Shown here one piece after another: positions 1 to 6,002 of a stretch of DNA of 6,405 bases. Under the pieces are notes generated by a model. The model ran no database searches. It saw only the letters and a list, made by a program, of their open reading frames with translations, and had not been told where the DNA came from. Numbering within the stretch: the first letter of the stretch is position 1; each line of letters begins with the position of its first letter. This DNA comes from Lachnospiraceae bacterium (GTDB lineage Bacteria; Bacillota_A; Clostridia; Lachnospirales; Lachnospiraceae), in the NCBI GenBank assembly GCA_017416055.1, contig JAFQDI010000045.1, positions 1 to 6,405 on the forward strand, written 5' to 3'. The translations under genes were made by a program, and so were the position numbers.

Positions 1-2
1 CA

Positions 3-230
3 GAAGCACCCACGGAGGAACGTACCGAACCGAGCATAGAAGTGCCTACGGAGGAGAGCACTGAGCCGAGCACAGAAGCTTCCACGGAGGAAAGTACTGA
101 GCCCAGTACAGAAGCAAGCACGGAAGCTCCTACCGAGGAGAGTACGGCGGCAAATACCGAATCCAGTATCGAAGATAATACCGAGTCAGCAACTGAATCT
201 CCTGAACTGACTACCGAAGCGGAGGGTGAG
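3..230 (+). repeat. Coding 12-bp repeat array (xTEx stalk of the first surface protein)
   Basis: In frame, codons spell consecutive tetrads such as STEE, STEP, STEA, PTEE, degenerating to NTES, SIED, ATES toward the right. Between about 57 and 128 a higher-order unit of three tetrads (STEE-STEP-STEA order) appears twice with synonymous differences. Low-complexity Thr/Glu/Pro segments like this usually form extended, possibly glycosylated spacers that lift a domain off the wall. The array continues beyond the left edge, so its full length is unknown. Confidence 0.85.
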
Positions 231-965
231 AGTGGGAATAAGCTTCAGATAAATGTGACTGTGAAGGATAATGTTGCGAAAGTGGAAGCATTCGAGGAAG
301 ATGTTCTTGAACAGTTGAAGCAGACAGACAAGGTTGAGATTAATTTGCGTGATACAGATGCAACGATTGAAAAGCTTCAGTTATCAGTAGAAGTAATCGG
401 TGCGATCGCGGAGGCGGCAAAGGAAGATCAGAGTAAGTCTTTAGTGATTGAGTTTTCCGAGGGAACGGTTGAATTTAACAACAAAGTTCTAAACGCACTC
501 TCTGAACAAGCAAACGGAGAGGACATTTGTCTTGTGCTGAATCTGGGTGAGAATGTACAGTTGAGCAGCGAACAGCAAGAAGCAATCAAAGAACTGGATT
601 CCTATGCAGTGGTGGAAGCATATTGGCAATGTGAGACGTCAAATACACGAATCTCCGATTTCAAGGGAGGAGTGGCAACCATGTCGATTCCTTTCACGAT
701 TCCGGAAGGACATGAAGCAGATGGCTTTACTGTGGTATATGTGGCGGAAGATGGAAGCACGGAGAAATTAAATACCCGATATGAGGACGGAAAACTTGTA
801 TGGGAAGTAGGGCATTTTTCTGATTTTGTTGTTGTGTATGAGAGTGTCACGGCAGGAGCGTCGAATGGAGGAAATATGTTCTGGATCGTTCTGTTGGGAG
901 CAGCAGCGGTGATTGGTGTTGGCATAGTGGTGTTTGTTTACAGACGCAAAACAAATAAAGTCTGA
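3..965 (+). CDS. Surface protein with Thr/Glu/Pro stalk and C-terminal transmembrane anchor (5' truncated by window edge)
   Basis: The reading frame is open to the left edge and already encodes the same repeat before the GTG at 42, so the real start lies upstream and that GTG is not a start. Visible order: a stalk of four-residue units of the form xTEx (about 3-230); an alpha/beta-looking region (about 238-600); a beta-rich region ending in a VGHFSDFVVVY motif (about 640-842); a short Gly/Ala/Ser linker; a 21-residue hydrophobic helix (879-941) followed by RRK. This predicts an extracellular protein held by one C-terminal membrane helix with a short cytoplasmic tail; no LPXTG sorting motif is present. 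The last two regions resemble C-terminal modules I know from Lachnospiraceae surface proteins ('IPYTL..G......VYYVDD.G.....HFSYYV' type). That assignment is from memory of the family, and no catalytic residues are recognisable. The missing N-terminus would carry the signal peptide and any ligand-binding domain. Probably co-transcribed with the lipoprotein gene at 978. Confidence 0.85.
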   Translation, partial: EAPTEERTEPSIEVPTEESTEPSTEASTEESTEPSTEASTEAPTEESTAANTESSIEDNTESATESPELTTEAEGESGNKLQINVTVKDNVAKVEAFEEDVLEQLKQTDKVEINLRDTDATIEKLQLSVEVIGAIAEAAKEDQSKSLVIEFSEGTVEFNNKVLNALSEQANGEDICLVLNLGENVQLSSEQQEAIKELDSYAVVEAYWQCETSNTRISDFKGGVATMSIPFTIPEGHEADGFTVVYVAEDGSTEKLNTRYEDGKLVWEVGHFSDFVVVYESVTAGASNGGNMFWIVLLGAAAVIGVGIVVFVYRRKTNKV

Positions 966-970
966 GGGGA
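964..970 (+). promoter_or_regulatory. Ribosome-binding site overlapping the upstream stop codon
   Basis: GAGGGGA lies 7 bases before the ATG at 978 and shares bases with the TGA stop (963-965) of the first surface gene. This fixes the start of the lipoprotein gene (a second ATG at 987 is less well spaced). Ribosomes finishing the first gene would sit on this site, so translational coupling is likely. Confidence 0.8.
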
Positions 971-977
971 CGTAAGA

Positions 978-3104
978 ATGAACAAGATGAAGAAGTGCCT
1001 GGTAATTATTCTTATTGTTGCGGTTATGTTATCAATGGTTTCATGTAATCATACTGCTGATGTGGATAATCCGGGGAAGACAACCGGGGCATATGAGCAC
1101 GAGACAGGTGAAGATGCATCGTTACCTGAATCAACGGAGGATGAGGAATCTTCGTCTGTCCAAATGGGAAATGCAGAGGAAACAGAGCCAATTGAAACAG
1201 AAAATCAGACTTCAGTGTCTGATGAAGAAACGGCTGAGGCAGAAGAAACGATAGAAGACGGTACAGAAAACATTGAGGAAGAACTGACAGAGGAATCCAT
1301 CGAGATTTCTATGGAGGAATCGACGGAAGTCCCGACGGAAGAACCAACCGAAGCACCAACGGAGGAACTGACGGAAGCTCCGACAGAGGAATCAACGGAA
1401 GAGCCGACGGAGAAGCCGACGGAAGCCCCGACAGAGGAATCAACGGAAGAACCGACGGAAACTCCGACAGAAGAAGCGACCGAAGCCCCACATTATCATG
1501 ACTGGAAGCCGGCAAACTGCACATCACCAAAGACATGCCAAACATGTGGACAGACAGAAGGAACTGTATCCGGCCATAATTGGAAAGACGCAACCTGTAC
1601 AGTAGCCAAGACCTGTTCCACGTGTGGAATCACTGAGGGAAATGCAGCGGGTCATAGCTATGATAATAACGGCATATGCACAACATGTGGATTAGCTTTA
1701 CCTAAAGAAACAGAGACGCTGGGATTGGCATATGAACTGAATCTGGAAAAAAATGGATATACCGTGACCGGTATTGGCACTAGCACAGAAACGCATATTG
1801 TTATTCCGGAAACTTATAATGGTTTACCGGTGACCAAAGTTGCGGATATGGCTTTCTATGGAATCAAATTAGAGTCGCTCGTGGTACCTTCATCAGTGCT
1901 GGAAATTGGTTCTATGGCGTTTGATATGTGTAATATTGGAGAAATCACACTTAATGAAGGGCTACGGATTATTGGTTCGTATGCATTTACTTCTTATGAT
2001 GAAGAGGTCTCTATTCCATCCACGGTCATTTACATTGGAAACACATTCTATACTTATCAGGGGGCTAGAAGTGATGGCTTTTCAGGCATTACCTTCTTGG
2101 GCGATTGTCCTGAGTTTTCAGGAGATCCCTTTTATGCGGGCTACTATTACTTGTACGATCCTGCAACGGAAGGATGGCCTGCCGCCGGAGGTGAAATCTA
2201 TAGTGGTACTTTTTATCCCATAGGCTGGAAGCAAGATGTCGGAGATACGACATTCGAAGAACAACGAGCAATCTATAATCAATCGGCGATTAACCTTGCG
2301 GATACACTATATCTGTCTGAAAACATCCAGTGGGCAGAACAGATGCGTATTGTGACGGATAATGAGACACTTCAACTCTATCAAGATTTATCGGATGAGA
2401 TTTGTAGTGGAATGTATACCAAAGATGAAAAAATGCGCGCGATTTTCGAGTGGGTTACAACGAATTTGACATATGATATGGACTATTTATATTGTAATAT
2501 AACCAAATGTTTAACGGATAAGCGCGCAGTTTGCTCCCAATATGCATTGATTTGTATTCAACTGATGCGATTGCAGGATATTCCCGCTGTTTATGTATCA
2601 GGAGCGTTGATCGGAACGCACACCTCTATAGACGAGGCATTAGGGGATCCCGACGCAGGGCATGCATGGCTTCTCGCTCATGACGGCGAAAGATGGATTT
2701 CCATTGATCCGACAACCTCTAATTATGACTTTGATGGTGCAAATAGCAAGTATTATCTTGCAAATACTGTAGAGGGGATTGCAGATATTCGCAATCCCAA
2801 AAGGCAGTACAATATCTCATTGTCACATGTTTATACTGAAAGGGGAATACGGCTTATCGTAGGTGATACAAAAAGCAACAATCCGCATGTTGTCACCCTA
2901 ATAGCCGGTCGAGCATGGTTTAATGGAGATTATGATATTGATCGTCAATATATACAGTCCGGCCAGCTTGTCAGTGGGTGGTTTACGACTCCCTTCCAAG
3001 AAAAAGTGTATTGTTTGTCAGATGGCAGGGCGTTATATGGCGGGACCTATTTGATTGATGGGAAATTATATACGTTTGACGAAAACAGCTGGTTGGTTGA
3101 TTAA
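978..3104 (+). CDS. Stalked lipoprotein with CxxC repeats, BspA-like LRR and transglutaminase-like domain
   Basis: A 708-residue secreted lipoprotein. Residues 1-23 form a lipoprotein signal peptide: K-rich start, hydrophobic core, and MVSC with Cys23 as the lipidated residue; Met at -3 is a slightly unusual lipobox. Residues 24-114 are acidic and disordered-looking. Residues 115-171 are 14 xTEx tetrads. Residues 174-238 hold three 26-residue His/CxxC modules. Residues about 262-380 are degenerate BspA-type leucine-rich repeats (LRR_5), for example around LVVPSSVLEIGSMAF. Residues about 484-580 are a transglutaminase-like domain with triad Cys519 (AVCSQY), His562 (GHAW) and Asp577 (IDPT), all present. 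The last 43 residues (GW...YCLSDGRAL...DGKLYTFDENSW) resemble one or two worn choline/cell-wall-binding repeats. The triad predicts a thiol enzyme, either crosslinking or hydrolysing amide bonds of surface proteins or peptidoglycan peptides; its substrate cannot be read from sequence. It follows the membrane-anchored surface gene by 12 bases. Confidence 0.9.
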   Translation: MNKMKKCLVIILIVAVMLSMVSCNHTADVDNPGKTTGAYEHETGEDASLPESTEDEESSSVQMGNAEETEPIETENQTSVSDEETAEAEETIEDGTENIEEELTEESIEISMEESTEVPTEEPTEAPTEELTEAPTEESTEEPTEKPTEAPTEESTEEPTETPTEEATEAPHYHDWKPANCTSPKTCQTCGQTEGTVSGHNWKDATCTVAKTCSTCGITEGNAAGHSYDNNGICTTCGLALPKETETLGLAYELNLEKNGYTVTGIGTSTETHIVIPETYNGLPVTKVADMAFYGIKLESLVVPSSVLEIGSMAFDMCNIGEITLNEGLRIIGSYAFTSYDEEVSIPSTVIYIGNTFYTYQGARSDGFSGITFLGDCPEFSGDPFYAGYYYLYDPATEGWPAAGGEIYSGTFYPIGWKQDVGDTTFEEQRAIYNQSAINLADTLYLSENIQWAEQMRIVTDNETLQLYQDLSDEICSGMYTKDEKMRAIFEWVTTNLTYDMDYLYCNITKCLTDKRAVCSQYALICIQLMRLQDIPAVYVSGALIGTHTSIDEALGDPDAGHAWLLAHDGERWISIDPTTSNYDFDGANSKYYLANTVEGIADIRNPKRQYNISLSHVYTERGIRLIVGDTKSNNPHVVTLIAGRAWFNGDYDIDRQYIQSGQLVSGWFTTPFQEKVYCLSDGRALYGGTYLIDGKLYTFDENSWLVD
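1320..1487 (+). repeat. Coding 12-bp repeat array (14 xTEx tetrads) with a 48-bp internal duplication
   Basis: Codons encode STEV, PTEE, PTEA, PTEE, LTEA, PTEE, STEE, PTEK, PTEA, PTEE, STEE, PTET, PTEE, ATEA in order. Bases 1368-1415 and 1416-1463 are a tandem duplication of four tetrads that agree at 42 of 48 positions by hand alignment. The array is in frame, so gain or loss of units changes stalk length without breaking the protein. Confidence 0.92.
1497..1691 (+). repeat. Three 26-residue His/CxxC protein modules (78-bp periodicity)
   Basis: Module 1 has H174, W176, C181, C187, C190, G191. Module 2 has H200, W202, C207, C213, C216, G217. Module 3 has H226, Y228, C234, C237, G238 and lacks the first Cys segment. 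The first two follow the pattern H-x-W-x3-C-x5-C-x2-C-G-x-T-x-G, with exactly 26 residues from one His to the next. Similar modules occur in secreted Clostridia proteins. One His plus three Cys per module could bind a metal such as zinc or form disulfides; this is inference. Confidence 0.85.
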
Positions 3105-3182
3105 TTGTTGCACGTATGACCATTAGTATTTGGCCTACAGGATTTACCGACGGAAATGGATTTAATATATAGTGTTCACCTC

Positions 3183-3211
3183 TTGCATTTTCATTTGCTT
3201 TCTGCTACACT
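3183..3211 (+). promoter_or_regulatory. Putative extended -10 promoter ahead of the Rpn-like gene
   Basis: TTGCAT (3183-3188), a 17-base spacer, then TACACT (3206-3211) preceded by TG at -15/-14 (TGCTACACT). The -35 is weak (3 of 6) but the extended -10 can compensate. The 11-mer GCTACACTATA recurs before gltX with the same 17-base spacing to a -35-like element, which strengthens both calls. Transcription would start near 3218, giving a leader of about 125 bases before the ATG at 3344. Confidence 0.55.
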
Positions 3212-3222
3212 ATACATACTTT

Positions 3223-3251
3223 CGGAGCGGCGCTCCTGCCGCTCCGTTTTT
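3223..3251 (+). terminator. Rho-independent terminator
   Basis: CGGAGCGG (3223-3230) and CCGCTCCG (3239-3246) are perfect inverted repeats, extended by one C-G pair to a 9-bp GC-rich stem with a six-base loop, followed by TTTTT (3247-3251). It lies about 120 bases after the transglutaminase gene stop and most simply ends that operon. There is no A-tract on the left side, so it should work only for + strand transcripts. It begins about a dozen bases after the promoter -10 at 3206-3211, which is an odd arrangement. Confidence 0.85.
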
Positions 3252-3282
3252 CATTGCCCGACATGGCGTCTTATTTTCATTG

Positions 3283-3298
3283 GCCTCAAATCAGAGGC
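3283..3298 (+). other. Small hairpin in the leader of the Rpn-like gene
   Basis: GCCTC (3283-3287) and GAGGC (3294-3298) can pair around a six-base loop. It lies 32 bases before the Shine-Dalgarno at 3331-3336 and has no T-run, so it is not a terminator. A regulatory role is only possible; a stem this short can arise by chance. Confidence 0.3.
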
Positions 3299-3343
3299 GG
3301 GTTCGATGGAACGTTTTTCAAAAGTGAATGAGGAGGTATCGGT

Positions 3344-4474
3344 ATGCAGAGAAAATGTTTGCAGGAGTATTTTCCTATGCTCAAAAGCAGGGAAGAACTA
3401 CTATCGACCATCGACCAAAGAAAGAGTCTTGCGAGAATGTTTTATTCGTGGGATGAAAAATACCAAAGAGAATTTTTGGACTTTTGTAGCGGAGCCAAGG
3501 GTTGTAAAATGCTCTATGATTCATTTGTGAAGGAACTATTGAATCCGGAACGTTATCCGGAGAGACTGAATGAATTATTGTCTCTGCTGATTGGGACGGA
3601 AGTGACGATTCTGAAGGTTCTGCCGAATGAAGGGATGAGAGTTGCCGCGGAAAACTCGCTTCTGGTGATGGACATCGTGGTAAAACTGTCGGATGGTAGT
3701 ATTGCGAACGTGGAAGTACAGAAGGTGGGATATCTGTTTCCTGGGCAACGGTGTGCATGCTATTCGTCGGATTTGTTGCTTAGACAGTATAAAGCTGTCC
3801 GAGCCGGATCGGGAAGAAAAAAATTTTCCTATCGGGATATTAAGGATGTATATACGATTGTATTCCTTGAAAAGAGCGGTAAACTGTTTCACCAGTATCC
3901 GGATGAATATCTTCAGTATTTTGAACAGGAAAGCAAGTCAGGATTGAAATTGGAACTTTTACAAAAATATATATTTGTTCCTATTGACATTTTTCTGAAA
4001 AAGGGGGAAAATAAAACTATTAATAACCGTCTTGAGGCATGGCTTACTTTTTTGGGAAGTGATGATCCCGAAGATATTATTCGATTGATTGAATTGTATC
4101 CTGATTTTAAAGCCATGTATCAGCAGATATACGACATCTGCCAGAATATGGAGGAGATTATGGGGCTGTTTTCAGAAGAATTACGGATTTTGGATGAGAA
4201 TACGGTTAAACTGATGATCGATGAGATGCAGGACGAGCTGGATGAGCAGAGAGCAGAATTAGAGGAAATTAGGGCAAAAATCAAGGTGCAGAAAGCAGAA
4301 CTCAATGAGAAGAAAGCGGAACTCAATGAGAAGAAAGCAGAACTTGATGAGAAGAAAGCGGAACTCAGCGAAAAGGATGTAGCTCTTGCTGAAAAAGACC
4401 GCATGCTTCAAGAGGCAATGCGGCGTATTGCTGAGCTGGAGGAGAATTCTGCTATTCAATCAAAAATTCCCTAA
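3344..4474 (+). CDS. Rpn/YhgA-like PD-(D/E)XK nuclease family protein ('putative transposase')
   Basis: A 376-residue protein. The start is set by AGGAGG at 3331-3336, 7 bases before the ATG. Residues about 38-126 carry the family block: FLDFCSGAKGCKMLYDSF, then ERLNELLSLLIGTEV, then LLVMDIVV with Asp110 and NVEVQ with Glu124/Gln126. This gives the D...ExQ form of the PD-(D/E)XK active site seen in Rpn-type proteins. The conserved stretch YSSDLLLRQYK and DVYTIVFLEKS (residues 140-177) follows. Residues about 283-368 are a long coiled coil with perfect heptads KAELNEK. In E. coli, Rpn proteins are DNA endonucleases that raise RecA-independent recombination and have been linked to phage defence; the 'transposase' label in databases is historical and I see no terminal inverted repeats. 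The gene stands alone between two unrelated transcription units. An internal start at Met273 could give a separate C-terminal protein. The family call is strong; the actual activity in this organism is inferred. Confidence 0.85.
   Translation: MQRKCLQEYFPMLKSREELLSTIDQRKSLARMFYSWDEKYQREFLDFCSGAKGCKMLYDSFVKELLNPERYPERLNELLSLLIGTEVTILKVLPNEGMRVAAENSLLVMDIVVKLSDGSIANVEVQKVGYLFPGQRCACYSSDLLLRQYKAVRAGSGRKKFSYRDIKDVYTIVFLEKSGKLFHQYPDEYLQYFEQESKSGLKLELLQKYIFVPIDIFLKKGENKTINNRLEAWLTFLGSDDPEDIIRLIELYPDFKAMYQQIYDICQNMEEIMGLFSEELRILDENTVKLMIDEMQDELDEQRAELEEIRAKIKVQKAELNEKKAELNEKKAELDEKKAELSEKDVALAEKDRMLQEAMRRIAELEENSAIQSKIP
4150..4156 (+). promoter_or_regulatory. Internal Shine-Dalgarno-like site before in-frame Met273 of the Rpn-like gene
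   Basis: GGAGGAG with its GGAGG core 5 bases before ATG 4160-4162, which is in frame with the Rpn-like reading frame. The bases also encode Glu-Glu, so the match may be a by-product of coding. It matters because E. coli rpn genes make a small C-terminal antitoxin from such an internal start. Confidence 0.4.
4160..4474 (+). CDS. Possible intragenic C-terminal product of the Rpn-like gene (104 residues)
   Basis: Starting at Met273 of the Rpn-like protein, this frame would yield a 104-residue polypeptide: a short helical segment (MGLFSEELRIL) and the whole heptad-repeat coiled coil, without the nuclease domain. A coiled-coil-only fragment could pair with the same segment of the full-length protein. 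The parallel is RpnS, the small protein made from within E. coli rpn genes that blocks the full-length toxin. Nothing but the ribosome-site match, the in-frame ATG and the domain boundary supports it here; it may never be made. Confidence 0.3.
   Translation: MGLFSEELRILDENTVKLMIDEMQDELDEQRAELEEIRAKIKVQKAELNEKKAELNEKKAELDEKKAELSEKDVALAEKDRMLQEAMRRIAELEENSAIQSKIP
4292..4375 (+). repeat. Four 21-bp tandem repeats encoding coiled-coil heptads
   Basis: Four in-frame units at 4292, 4313, 4334 and 4355 encode KAELNEK, KAELNEK, KAELDEK and KAELSEK. The first two differ at one base (gca/gcg). Two more worn heptads (DVALAEK, DRMLQEA) follow to about 4417. Leucine falls at the same heptad position throughout, giving a continuous coiled-coil stripe. 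The near-identity of neighbouring units suggests recent slippage or unequal exchange. Confidence 0.92.
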
Positions 4475-4507
4475 TGACAAATCCGCCCATCTGTGCTACA
4501 CTATAAT
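4474..4507 (+). promoter_or_regulatory. Putative promoter of gltX
   Basis: ATGACA (4474-4479, one mismatch to TTGACA), 17 bases, then TACACT (4497-4502) with TG extension (TGCTACACT), running into TATAAT (4502-4507). The perfect -10 hexamer TATAAT would have a 22-base spacer, so the extended TACACT is the better -10, although either could serve. The -35 overlaps the stop of the Rpn-like gene. No intrinsic terminator separates the two genes, so some read-through into gltX is likely. Confidence 0.6.
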
Positions 4508-4518
4508 AGTTGACGACT

Positions 4519-4534
4519 AAGCGCACCGGCGCTT
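4519..4534 (+). other. Leader hairpin just upstream of the gltX ribosome-binding site
   Basis: AAGCGC (4519-4524) and GCGCTT (4529-4534) form a 6-bp stem around ACCG. It ends five bases before AGGAGG (4540-4545). There is no T-tract, so termination is unlikely. The leader from the predicted start site to the ATG is only about 45 bases, far too short for a T-box element. Confidence 0.5.
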
Positions 4535-4553
4535 TAAACAGGAGGAAAGACGA

Positions 4554-6002
4554 ATGAGTAAGGTTAGAACCAGATTTGCACCCAGCCCCACCGGCCGGAT
4601 GCATGTAGGAAATCTGCGTACCGCATTGTACGCATATCTGATCTCCAAGCATGAAGATGGAGATTTTCTGTTGAGAATAGAGGACACCGATCAGGAACGT
4701 TTTGTGGAAGGTGCGGTTGAGATCATCTACCGTACATTGGAGAAGACAGGTCTGATTCACGATGAGGGTCCGGACAAGGACGGCGGCTGCGGCCCCTACG
4801 TGCAGAGCGAGCGTCAGGCATCCGGTCTGTACTTGGAGTATGCGAAGATGCTGATTGAGAAGGGCGAGGCGTACTATTGCTTCTGTGATAAGGAGCGTCT
4901 GGATAGCCTTCGCACCACCGTTGCGGGCAAGGAGATCGTGGTTTACGATAAGCATTGTCTGCACCTGAGCAAGGAGGAGATTGAGGCGAAGCTGGCTGCC
5001 GGTGTGCCTTACGTTATCCGCCAGAACAATCCGAAGGAAGGAACCACTACCTTCTCTGACGATATCTACGGTGATATTACGGTAAATAATGAGGAGCTGG
5101 ACGACATGATCCTGATCAAGTCTGACGGTTACCCCACCTATAACTTCGCAAACGTTGTGGATGACCATCTGATGGGAATCACTCACGTGGTTCGCGGTAA
5201 CGAGTATCTGTCTTCCTCTCCGAAGTACACCCGTCTGTATCAGGCGTTTGGATGGAAGGAGCCCGTTTATGTACATTGTCCGCTGATCACCAACGAAGAT
5301 CATCAGAAGCTCAGTAAGAGAAGTGGTCATTCCTCCTACGAGGATCTGATCGAGCAGGGCTTTGTGACGGAGGCGGTGGTGAACTATGTTGCACTGCTCG
5401 GCTGGAGCCCGGACAACAACTGCGAGATTTTTACCTTGGATGAGTTGGTGAAGGCATTTGATTATCATCACATGAGCAAGTCTCCTGCAGTGTTTGATAT
5501 CAAGAAGCTGCGTTGGATGAACGGCGAGTATCTGAAGGCGATGGACTTTGACAAGTTTTATGAGATGGCGGAGCCTTTTTTGAAGACATCCGTTCCTGCC
5601 GGTATGGATCTTAAGAAGATTGCGGCGATGGTGAAGACCCGCATTGAGGTGTTCCCTGACATCGCAGAGCAGGTGGATTTCCTTGCGGCGGTTCCTGAGT
5701 ATGAAATCTCCATGTACTGCCACAAGAAGATGAAGACCAATGAGGCTTCTTCTTTGCAGGTGCTCACTGAGGTCCTTCCCGTACTTGAGGCGCAGGAAGA
5801 CTACAGTAATGACGCACTGTTTACCCGTCTGGTAGAGTTTGTTCAGGAGAAGGGATACAAGAACGGCTATGTGATGTGGCCGATCCGTACCGCTTGCTCC
5901 GGAAAGCAGACTACGCCTTGTGGAGCGACAGAGATCATGGAACTTCTCGGCAAAGAGGAGACGCTTAGGAGAATCCGCGCGGCTATCGCAAAATTGTCGT
6001 AA
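4554..6002 (+). CDS. gltX: Glutamyl-tRNA synthetase
   Basis: A complete 482-residue class I aminoacyl-tRNA synthetase that charges tRNA-Glu with glutamate in the cytoplasm. AGGAGG at 4540-4545 sits 8 bases before the ATG. Motifs in order: [19 protein letters not shown] with the HIGH-box variant HVGN (17-20); RIEDTDQER (41-49); CGPYVQSER; a likely zinc site C109-x-C111 ... C135-x-H137 like that of the E. coli enzyme; [20 protein letters not shown] and the [12 protein letters not shown] block; KLSKR (252-256), the KMSKS-box variant; and a C-terminal anticodon-binding region ending in [10 protein letters not shown]...ELLGKEETL. The length is normal for the family. In Clostridia this enzyme is usually non-discriminating and also loads tRNA-Gln, which GatCAB then amidates; the window does not show which type this is. 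Codons are strongly biased (AAG, GAG, CGT, CTG), unlike the two accessory genes upstream, which fits high expression. Confidence 0.98.
   Translation: MSKVRTRFAPSPTGRMHVGNLRTALYAYLISKHEDGDFLLRIEDTDQERFVEGAVEIIYRTLEKTGLIHDEGPDKDGGCGPYVQSERQASGLYLEYAKMLIEKGEAYYCFCDKERLDSLRTTVAGKEIVVYDKHCLHLSKEEIEAKLAAGVPYVIRQNNPKEGTTTFSDDIYGDITVNNEELDDMILIKSDGYPTYNFANVVDDHLMGITHVVRGNEYLSSSPKYTRLYQAFGWKEPVYVHCPLITNEDHQKLSKRSGHSSYEDLIEQGFVTEAVVNYVALLGWSPDNNCEIFTLDELVKAFDYHHMSKSPAVFDIKKLRWMNGEYLKAMDFDKFYEMAEPFLKTSVPAGMDLKKIAAMVKTRIEVFPDIAEQVDFLAAVPEYEISMYCHKKMKTNEASSLQVLTEVLPVLEAQEDYSNDALFTRLVEFVQEKGYKNGYVMWPIRTACSGKQTTPCGATEIMELLGKEETLRRIRAAIAKLS

Noticed and set aside
42..44. GTG at 42 as the start of the first surface protein
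   Set aside because: The same repeat is encoded in frame before it back to base 3, and no ribosome-binding site or signal peptide follows; the gene begins outside the window.
3156..3530. A 124-codon + strand frame running over the promoter, the terminator and the start of the Rpn-like gene
   Set aside because: It spans the terminator hairpin, has no good ribosome-binding site, and overlaps a clear family member in another frame.
4120..4459. Two Ser/Phe-rich open frames on the - strand opposite the coiled-coil region
   Set aside because: They are reverse readings of the 21-bp repeats (repeated SSAFFSL or LLIEFRF), without a ribosome-binding site.
3344..4474. Rpn-like gene as part of an insertion sequence
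   Set aside because: Despite the database label 'transposase', I find no terminal inverted repeats or target-site duplication flanking it, and it has its own promoter-like sequence.
4510..4538. Second promoter candidate, TTGACG then TTTAAA with a 17-base spacer, in the gltX leader
   Set aside because: Its start point would fall at or within the gltX Shine-Dalgarno, leaving no usable leader; the upstream extended -10 fits better.
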